This document shows, piece by piece, positions 16,112-21,499 of a stretch of 23,702 nt of DNA (positions are counted from its first letter, which is position 1; each line of letters begins with the position of its first letter). The translations under genes and the position numbers were made by a program. The notes below the pieces were generated by a model, which ran no database searches, had not been told where the DNA came from, and saw nothing but the letters and a program-made list of their open reading frames with translations. Source of the DNA: an uncultured Christensenellaceae bacterium (GTDB lineage Bacteria; Bacillota; Clostridia; Christensenellales; Pumilibacteraceae). Location of the stretch: NCBI GenBank assembly GCA_910587595.1, contig CAJULQ010000013.1, positions 1 through 23,702 on the forward strand, given 5' to 3'.

Positions 16112-17200
16112 TTATTCCGTCACGGCATACAGCGAGGACACCCAGAACACTTGCCCCTTTTGCAGCGGCGGCTGATTGAAAGCGCCCGCCAATCGGAAGA
16201 TGAACCGACTTGCGCCGTTATCGAACGCATTGGTCCCGCTTTGAATGCCCGTAAGCCCTTCCATGCCTTTGGTGATCGTCACTTTCGTTCACTGTCCCGC
16301 CGTAAGCGAAGTGTCGCCGCACCACCATGACCCCGCCATAGTTTTAGCCGTCACGTCGGTATACACGTAGAAATAGATTTCTTTGCACCGTTCCAACCGC
16401 CCCGTCATGAGCACCGCATCGGTGGCCAAATACACTTCGTTATGCTCGCCGTCCACGTCGCCCACCGTTACTTTCAAAGAGCCGCGCTCGGTAACGTTGG
16501 CGTCGTTCACCGCCACTTTCTTGTTGTCGTCGTATTCCAAATCGGCAAAGCGGGAAGTGATCACCGTGCGCGCGTACGCAATGGCGCTCACTTGGTTTTC
16601 GCTGTATTTGCGCGTGAAATTTTTCAACGTGAGCGCGGAAACGTAAAACGTGCCGCCACCCTCGCACATGAACCGCAATGCCAACTTGCCCACGGGCGCA
16701 GTGCCTTTTTGTTTGTTGTTGGGCCAAAACTCGTTATCGTTTGTATCGAGCATGCAAAGATCCATAAGCCCCAAATGGATCTGCACGCGCGTCCACCGGT
16801 TGGGCATCAGCGGCGTGTCGCTCACCCATTGCGTGCCCGCTTGCGCCGAAACGTTTGTCGTATACACATAAAATTGTATATAATCGTGCCCCGTGTAATC
16901 ATAAACGGGCAGCCAAACGACCTCGTCGTTGCCCGTTGTGACCACTTGCAGCGATCCGCTTTCACTCTCGTATGTTTGGGTGGTGCTATATGAAACGGTA
17001 TTGTTGCCCGCTTGCAACGTTTGCACGCTCTCGGCGCTCGGCGCAAACAGCACCGTATCTTGCGGTTCGTTCGTGTTGTCTTTGTCGCGTTCGATACGCT
17101 TGACCGTGGCGCAAGACGCAAACAACGCGCAACTCGAAACAAGCATGACGCATAACAGTATGTACGCACACACCCTTTTCACTCTTTGCTTTGCTCTCAT
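16112..17200 (-). pseudogene. Putative two-repeat lipoprotein interrupted by an in-frame TGA
   Basis: The first frame (17200 to 16289) codes 303 residues. It has a basic N-terminus, a hydrophobic segment and candidate lipobox cysteines at Cys24 (LVSSC) and Cys30, so it is a probable exported lipoprotein. It then hits TGA at 16289-16291. The same frame stays open for 58 more codons to a TAA at 16112-16114. Two tandem beta-rich repeats of about 100 residues are visible. Each contains an FYVYT strand, a DT-x-L turn, a W-T-[RK]-V strand, and later an F-x-[FY]-V-S or F-W-V-S strand, suggesting a jelly-roll or carbohydrate-binding type fold. In repeat 2 the TGA replaces the Trp of the W-T-[RK]-V strand. 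So either a single-base nonsense change (TGG to TGA), a sequencing error or read-through. Without read-through the second repeat is truncated. Promoter and 5' hairpin lie upstream; a terminator lies downstream. Confidence 0.75.
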
Positions 17201-17229
17201 TTTCGTGTCCCCTATGGCAAAATGACCGC

Positions 17230-17265
17230 AACGGATAGCGGAAAAGTGCCTCTATCCGTTTTTTT
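17230..17265. other. 5' leader hairpin of the lipoprotein mRNA; terminator-like on the plus strand
   Basis: AACGGATAG (17230-17238) pairs with CTATCCGTT (17252-17260) across a 13-base loop. On the minus strand it begins within a few bases of the predicted transcription start of the lipoprotein gene. On the plus strand it is followed by seven Ts and would end antisense transcripts. Confidence 0.6.
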
Positions 17266-17267
17266 AT

Positions 17268-17296
17268 AGTATACAGTACCTACGCGAAATTTTCAA
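17268..17296 (-). promoter_or_regulatory. Promoter of the interrupted lipoprotein gene
   Basis: TTGAAA (17291-17296) and TATACT (17268-17273) are spaced by 17 bases on the minus strand. These are the same two hexamers and spacing as at the transglutaminase gene. Confidence 0.7.
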
Positions 17297-17307
17297 TAGG
17301 TTTATTC

Positions 17308-17356
17308 TTTCCGATTTTTGAGTGAATGAACGTTTGGTTTTTCCGAATTTCGGAAA
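17308..17356. repeat. Three TTTCCGA motifs (two direct, one inverted)
   Basis: TTTCCGA occurs at 17308-17314 and 17340-17346, with its reverse complement at 17350-17356. The last two form a hairpin with a 3-base loop. They lie between two divergently oriented genes and could be a regulator's operator. Confidence 0.4.
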
Positions 17357-17417
17357 TATTTACCAACGTTGCACGCGCCTCGACCATACATTGTACGAAA
17401 AAATGGGTATACAAACG

Positions 17418-17423
17418 TATAAT
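17418..17423 (+). promoter_or_regulatory. Candidate -10 of the small basic protein gene
   Basis: A TATAAT lies 60 bases upstream of the ATG, with no sigma-A -35 at proper spacing. A CATACATT (17385-17392) resembles a sigma-E -10, but no convincing -35 goes with it. The leader then holds a small hairpin (GTAACG 17451-17456, CGTTAC 17462-17467) just before the ribosome-binding site. Confidence 0.35.
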
Positions 17424-17482
17424 TTCCCATGTACGGGCAATACTACTACCGTAACGCAACCCGTTACAGAGGAGTAAGGAAA

Positions 17483-17695
17483 ATGGCTACTACGCAAAAC
17501 AAGACCCAAAACAAGGCTACGCAGAACCGTGCCAACACGCAGAACAAAGCTTCTGCCAAGTCGACGAGCGCGAAGACCGCTTCGAGCAAGTCTACTTCGA
17601 GCACGCAGAGCAAAGCGGCGCAAAACAAAACCGCGTCCACCAAAAAGTGCTGCTCGGCCAAAGCCAAGAGCACTTCCGCTCGCAACTGCAAATAA
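17483..17695 (+). CDS. Small highly basic low-complexity protein
   Basis: 70 residues from the ATG at 17483, chosen because GAGGAG lies 8 bases upstream. The protein has only nine residue types (Met, Ala, Thr, Gln, Asn, Lys, Arg, Ser, Cys). It has 13 Lys and 2 Arg and no Asp, Glu, aromatic or large aliphatic residue. The first third repeats a T-Q-N-[KR] unit four times. The middle is Ser/Ala/Lys-rich. The tail carries three Cys (KKCCSAK and a penultimate Cys). This recalls histone-H1-like or spore-associated basic proteins, but I recognise no family and do not assign a function. A strong terminator follows, supporting a monocistronic transcript. The frame is also open to an ATG at 17429 without a ribosome site. 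Confidence 0.8.
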   Translation: MATTQNKTQNKATQNRANTQNKASAKSTSAKTASSKSTSSTQSKAAQNKTASTKKCCSAKAKSTSARNCK

Positions 17696-17720
17696 CCCGA
17701 TAAACCTGTTTTGAGTACGA

Positions 17721-17762
17721 AATATCCCGAATGATCATGCATTCGGGATATTTTGTTTTTTC
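17721..17762. terminator. Intrinsic terminator between the small basic protein gene and tex
   Basis: A 13-base-pair stem (AATATCCCGAATG, 17721-17733, with 17740-17752) has a 6-base loop. It is followed by TTTTGTTTTTTC on the plus strand. It may also serve tex on the minus strand, where the T-tract is shorter. Confidence 0.88.
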
Positions 17763-20096
17763 TTATTTGCGCGAAAATTTGTTTTGCAACGCTTGCAACA
17801 TTTCGTCTAAACTGCGCTCTTTGCCGCCGCCGCGATTGTCGCGATCGTTGCGGTTGCGGTCGTTGCGCCGCTCGCCGCGGTTGTCGCGGTTTTGCGGGCG
17901 GGGGCGTTTTTCGCCGCTCTCTTTGTTTTTCTCGGCCGCCTCCGGACTTTTCATGCTCAAATTGATACGTTTTTTCTGCGGGTCCACGCCGATCACGCGC
18001 ACGCGCACCACGTCGCCCACCCGCAAAGCCTCGCTCGGATGTTTGATATAGCGATCGGAAATTTCCGAGATATGCACCAATCCGTCGTGGTGCACGCCGA
18101 TATCCACAAACGCGCCGAAGTCGATAACGTTGCGCACCGTGCCCGTCAGTTCCATGCCCACTTGCAGATCGTTTATATCCATGAGATCGGCGCGCAATAA
18201 CGGCGGGGGCAAGCTGTCGCGGATGTCCCGCCCCGGCTTTGCGATCTCTTGCAACACGTCGTTGAGCGTAGGCTCGCCCACATTGAGCGCCTCGGCCACT
18301 TTTTTGGTGCCCTCGGCTTGCACTTTTTCGGCCATGTCGCCGAGGTTGCCGTTTTTAACGTCGTCGTCGCTCTTACCGTAACGCGCCAACAGTTTTTCGG
18401 TGGCCTCATACGCTTCGGGGTGCACCGCGGTGTTGTCGAGCACGTTGTCTCCGTCGGCTATGCGCAAGAATCCCGCGCACTGCTCGAACGCTTTCGGGCC
18501 GAGCTTGGGCACTTGGCGCAACTGCTCGCGGGAAGTAAACGGTTTTTCCTCGCGATATTTAACGATGTTTTTGGCAATGGACGCGTTCAAACCGGACACA
18601 TAAGACAGCAAACTGTACGACGCCGTGTTAAGATCCACGCCCACGCTGTTCACGCAGTCTTCCACCACGCCCGTGAGCACTTCGGTCAAACGCTTTTGCG
18701 GCATATCGTGCTGATACTGCCCCACGCCTATGCTTTTTACGTCGATCTTGATAAGTTCGGCCAACGGATCGAGCAAGCGGCGGGCAATGGAGATGGCGCT
18801 GCGATATTCCACCGTAAGGTCGGGGAATTCTTCGGCGCCCAACTTGCTGGCCGAATACACCGAGGCGCCCGCCTCGTTCACCACCGCGTAGCTTACGGGG
18901 CGGTCGCACTCTTTGATCAACTCGGCCACGAATATCTCGCTCTCTTTGCTGGCCGTGCCGTTGCCAATGCTGATAACGTCTACGTTATGCTTGGCGATAA
19001 GCTTTTTGAGAATGGCCTTGGCCTCTTCCACTTTCTTTTGGGGCGGCGTAGGATAGATCACCGTGTGATCGAGCACGTTGCCGTTTTCGTCGATCACCGC
19101 GATCTTGCAACCCGTACGGTAGGCGGGATCCAGCCCCAAGATCACTTTGCCTTTCAGCGGCGGTTGCATAAGCAGCGGTTTTAGGTTTTGCTCGAACATC
19201 TTTATGGCTTGTTCGTCCGCCTTATCGGTCAGTTCGCCGCGCACTTCCCTCTCGATCGACGGGAAAATGAGCCGATCGTAGCTGTCGGCGATCGTTTCGT
19301 CCATCGCGGCTGAAAAAATGCTCTCTTTCTTATATGCCGCCTTGATCTTGCCGAGCGCCGTTTCGCGGTCGGCGTTCAACGACACTTTAAGGCACTCGTC
19401 CGCCTCGCCGCGGTTAACGGCCAAAATGCGATGGCTGGGTATGGCGGCGATCTTTTCGCTGAACGCGGCATACATTTCATACGTTGTCTTCTTGGCGTTG
19501 TTGGGATCTTTGGGATCGAGTTTGGCGTCGAGCGTGCCGATCTCGTACATCAGCGCGCGCAAACTCTTTCTGATGTTCGCATCGTCGCTGATACGTTCGG
19601 CTATGATGTCTTTGGCGCCGTTCAACGCGTCTTGCGCCGTAGGTACGCCCTTTTCCTCGTTCACATAGGGCGCGCATACGGCGAGCACGTCGCCCTCCGA
19701 CATTTCTTGCGCCAAAATGACGTCGGCCAACGGCTCCAAGCCGCGTTCGATCGCCACCGAGGCGCGCGTCTTTTTCTTTTGCTTATACGGGCGGTAGATA
19801 TCTTCCACTTCGGTGAGCGTGAGCGCCGCGTCGAGCGCCGCTTTCAACTCGTCCGTCCATTTCTCTTGCGCCTCGATAGAAGCTTGCACCTCTTCTTTGC
19901 GCTTTAACAAATTGCGCAAATAGGTCAGTCTGTCGGCAAACTCGCGAAGCACCTGATCGTCGCACGCGCCGTGCATTTCTTTGCGGTAGCGCGCGATAAA
20001 CGGAATGGTGTTGCCGTCGTCTAACAGGCTCACGATGTTGGCCGCATAATCGGCGCGAAGGGTAAACTCTTCACTCAGCTTTTTTACGATGTCCAT
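17763..20096 (-). CDS. tex: Tex family S1 RNA-binding transcription accessory protein
   Basis: 777 residues from the ATG at 20096 (GAGGT 7 bases upstream). The order of parts is that of Tex: an N-terminal helical region (IPFIARYRKEMHGACDD), the YqgF/RuvC-like segment (VILGLDPAYRTGCKIAVID), NGTASKESE and a VYSASKLGAEEFPDL region. Helix-hairpin-helix motifs follow (LNTASYSLLSYVSGL, LRQVPKLGPKAFEQCAGFLRI), then an S1 domain near residues 645-715 (GTVRNVIDFGAFVDIGVHHDGLVHIS). Tex associates with nucleic acid and the transcription machinery in the cytosol. The C-terminal 60 residues add an Arg/Asn/Asp/Gly-rich disordered tail ending in a helical patch (DEMLQALQNKFSRK). The leader contains a 14-base palindrome. 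Confidence 0.95.
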   Translation of the reverse strand: MDIVKKLSEEFTLRADYAANIVSLLDDGNTIPFIARYRKEMHGACDDQVLREFADRLTYLRNLLKRKEEVQASIEAQEKWTDELKAALDAALTLTEVEDIYRPYKQKKKTRASVAIERGLEPLADVILAQEMSEGDVLAVCAPYVNEEKGVPTAQDALNGAKDIIAERISDDANIRKSLRALMYEIGTLDAKLDPKDPNNAKKTTYEMYAAFSEKIAAIPSHRILAVNRGEADECLKVSLNADRETALGKIKAAYKKESIFSAAMDETIADSYDRLIFPSIEREVRGELTDKADEQAIKMFEQNLKPLLMQPPLKGKVILGLDPAYRTGCKIAVIDENGNVLDHTVIYPTPPQKKVEEAKAILKKLIAKHNVDVISIGNGTASKESEIFVAELIKECDRPVSYAVVNEAGASVYSASKLGAEEFPDLTVEYRSAISIARRLLDPLAELIKIDVKSIGVGQYQHDMPQKRLTEVLTGVVEDCVNSVGVDLNTASYSLLSYVSGLNASIAKNIVKYREEKPFTSREQLRQVPKLGPKAFEQCAGFLRIADGDNVLDNTAVHPEAYEATEKLLARYGKSDDDVKNGNLGDMAEKVQAEGTKKVAEALNVGEPTLNDVLQEIAKPGRDIRDSLPPPLLRADLMDINDLQVGMELTGTVRNVIDFGAFVDIGVHHDGLVHISEISDRYIKHPSEALRVGDVVRVRVIGVDPQKKRINLSMKSPEAAEKNKESGEKRPRPQNRDNRGERRNDRNRNDRDNRGGGKERSLDEMLQALQNKFSRK

Positions 20097-20112
20097 ATTT
20101 TTTACCTCATTT

Positions 20113-20126
20113 TGCGTGCGCACGCA
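20113..20126. repeat. 14-base perfect palindrome in the tex leader
   Basis: TGCGTGCGCACGCA lies between the predicted tex transcription start (about 20142) and its ribosome site. It could be an operator or a short RNA hairpin. It lacks a loop, which favours a dimeric protein site. Confidence 0.4.
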
Positions 20127-20148
20127 CACGATCTTGACATACAACGGT

Positions 20149-20177
20149 ATTGTAACAAACTATACGGAAAAAAGCAA
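20149..20177 (-). promoter_or_regulatory. Candidate tex promoter
   Basis: On the minus strand TTGCTT (20172-20177) and TACAAT (20149-20154) are spaced by 17 bases. A leader of about 45 bases follows. Confidence 0.5.
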
Positions 20178-20195
20178 CTTTTTTCGTATCGTTCG

Positions 20196-20226
20196 TTGTA
20201 TTTTGCCGCGCGCCGTCATATATATA
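20196..20226 (+). promoter_or_regulatory. Candidate promoter of yabPQ (sigma-A or sigma-E type)
   Basis: TTGTAT (20196-20201) and TATATA (20219-20224) are spaced by 17 bases. The same stretch can be read as a sigma-E site: GTATT, 14 bases, then CATATATA. In B. subtilis yabP is a mother-cell (sigma-E) gene, which favours the second reading, but the match is partial. Confidence 0.4.
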
Positions 20227-20245
20227 GCCAAGAGGTGAATGTATC

Positions 20246-20524
20246 ATGGATCAATCCGTTTCCGCAAAATCCGCACGCGGCGCACACGAGTTGCGCCTTT
20301 CTTGCCGTGAAAAGGGCAACTTGAGCGGTATAGAAAAAGTGATCTCGTCTTGCGAAACGTCGCTGCAGTTGGTTTCGTCTTGCGGCGGCTTAACGATCAC
20401 GGGCGAAAAACTCAAGATCGTGCAGTTCAACGCGCAAACGGGCGCGCTGGACTTCGAGGGCACCGTGCACTCCGTTAAATACAGCGCCCCCAAACAGCCG
20501 CTACTTAAGCGCTTGTTCAAATGA
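20246..20524 (+). CDS. yabP: Sporulation protein YabP
   Basis: 92 residues; AGAGGTG lies about 8 bases before the ATG. The YabP/YqfC family pattern is visible across the chain: HELRLSCREKGNLSGIEKV, SSCETSLQLVSSCGGLTITGEKLKI, then a short FNAQTGALDFEGTVHSVKY ending. It is a small beta-rich protein of the mother cell needed for normal spore formation in B. subtilis. It overlaps yabQ in an ATGA, so the two are coupled as in Bacilli and Clostridia. This is the best evidence in the window for an endospore former. Confidence 0.9.
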   Translation: MDQSVSAKSARGAHELRLSCREKGNLSGIEKVISSCETSLQLVSSCGGLTITGEKLKIVQFNAQTGALDFEGTVHSVKYSAPKQPLLKRLFK

Positions 20525-20835
20525 GCATACGCTTGTGCGCGCTGTGCTTTGCCGCGGGATTGTGCGGCGGCATTCTAAACGGCGCATTGGCTCCTTTGCG
20601 CACGCGGGCGGGGCGCGTTTTTACCGTGATCACCGACGTGATATTGGCGTTTTTATCGGTGGGCGCGCACGCCGCCGCCACCTTTTTTTACGGCGACGGG
20701 CGCATTTTCCCCTATGCCGTGGCCGTGCAAGCACTGGGATTTTTGCTTACCGCCCGTTTGTCGGCGGGATTTTTACGCGCCGTTCGCAAACGGTTGCCCG
20801 CCAAAAAGAAAAAAGACGCTCGCCCGCTTGCCTAA
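20521..20835 (+). CDS. yabQ: Spore cortex biosynthesis protein YabQ
   Basis: 104 residues with about three membrane helices (roughly 3-22, 32-55, 63-84) and a very basic C-terminus (RKRLPAKKKKDARP). Assignment rests on the coupled position after yabP and on family resemblance (a small membrane protein with an early FAAGLCGGILN helix and a VITDVILAF segment). YabQ is required for spore cortex formation and locates to the forespore membrane in B. subtilis. This copy is about half the length of the B. subtilis protein. Its last codons contain the -35 of the trmL promoter. Confidence 0.82.
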   Translation: MSIRLCALCFAAGLCGGILNGALAPLRTRAGRVFTVITDVILAFLSVGAHAAATFFYGDGRIFPYAVAVQALGFLLTARLSAGFLRAVRKRLPAKKKKDARPLA

Positions 20836-20856
20836 TCGGCCGCGCGGTGGTATACT
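20828..20856 (+). promoter_or_regulatory. trmL promoter, predicted leaderless or near-leaderless
   Basis: TTGCCT (20828-20833) and TATACT (20851-20856) are spaced by 17 bases, with GG before the -10. Nine bases separate the -10 from the ATG at 20866, and no Shine-Dalgarno is present. The -35 overlaps the yabQ stop codon. Confidence 0.65.
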
Positions 20857-20865
20857 TATTACACT

Positions 20866-21327
20866 ATGCTGAACGTTGTTTTGGTGGAGCCGGAGATCCC
20901 GCAAAATACCGGCAATATTTCGCGCACGTGCGCTTGCACCGACACGCGCTTGCACCTTATCCGCCCCTACGGGTTCGAACTGAGCGACCGCACCGTGAAA
21001 CGGGCGGGTCTCGATTACTGGGACAAGTTAGACTTGCGCGAATATGATTCTTGCGAGCAGTTTTTCCGTCAAAACGAGGGCGGCGCGTTTTTCTATTTAT
21101 CTACCAAAGCCAAGCGCTCGTATACCGACGTGCGCTTTCCCGACAACTGCTTTTTGCTGTTCGGCAAAGAAACCAAAGGGTTGCCCGAAGAAATGGTGCG
21201 CAACCACCCGGAAACCGCCTTGCGCATTCCCATGGGCAAGCATTTGCGCTCACTGAACCTAAGCAACAGCGTGGCAATCGTTTTATACGAGGCTTTGCGC
21301 CAACACAACTTTTTCGATCTGATCTAA
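20866..21327 (+). CDS. trmL: tRNA (cytidine/uridine-34 2'-O)-methyltransferase TrmL
   Basis: 153 residues, the normal length. It is a SPOUT-class enzyme methylating the wobble ribose of tRNA-Leu isoacceptors with S-adenosylmethionine. Marks are LVEPEIPQNTGNISRTCACT at the N-terminus, IRPYGFELSDRTVKRAGLDYW, the knot segment LLFGKETKGLPEEM, and IPMGKHLRSLNLSNSVAIVLYEALRQ at the end. It is the last GC-rich chromosomal gene before the AT-rich mobile segment. Confidence 0.95.
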   Translation: MLNVVLVEPEIPQNTGNISRTCACTDTRLHLIRPYGFELSDRTVKRAGLDYWDKLDLREYDSCEQFFRQNEGGAFFYLSTKAKRSYTDVRFPDNCFLLFGKETKGLPEEMVRNHPETALRIPMGKHLRSLNLSNSVAIVLYEALRQHNFFDLI

Positions 21328-21386
21328 AGCACCTACCAAATGTTTATGCGCCTACACTTCGGTGCGTGCTATTACCTATAAAAAAA

Positions 21387-21432
21387 GCGGCAACCTTACC
21401 GTAGTTCCCATAGGGAATTTTAGGTAAGCCGC
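21387..21432. repeat. Nested inverted repeat between trmL and the recombinase gene
   Basis: GCGGC (21387-21391) pairs with GCCGC (21428-21432), TTACC (21396-21400) with GGTAA (21423-21427), and TTCCC (21405-21409) with GGGAA (21413-21417). This gives a three-tier stem. It lies where the mobile element should begin and may be a terminator remnant, an attachment-site arm or a structured RNA. Confidence 0.4.
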
Positions 21433-21448
21433 AGGTGAAAGAGAATTA

Positions 21449-21473
21449 GGCGTGGCGTGAAGCCACGCCTTTT
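21449..21473 (+). terminator. Intrinsic terminator in the trmL-recombinase gap
   Basis: GGCGTGGC (21449-21456) pairs with GCCACGCC (21462-21469) across a 5-base loop. It is followed by TTTTCTC on the plus strand, and sits 27 bases from the recombinase stop codon. Confidence 0.75.
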
Positions 21474-21499
21474 CTCTTGTCTTGGTTTAGTTGTTTGTT

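Noticed and set aside
16260..16291. Selenocysteine insertion at the TGA
   Set aside because: The aligned residue in the sister repeat is Trp, not Cys. The only downstream hairpin is four base pairs (GTGA-CGA-TCAC), and the protein looks structural rather than redox-active.
20134..20166. Plus-strand promoter TTGACA...TATACG upstream of yabP
   Set aside because: The spacing is 21 bases, outside the usual range. The closer TTGTAT/TATATA pair fits better.
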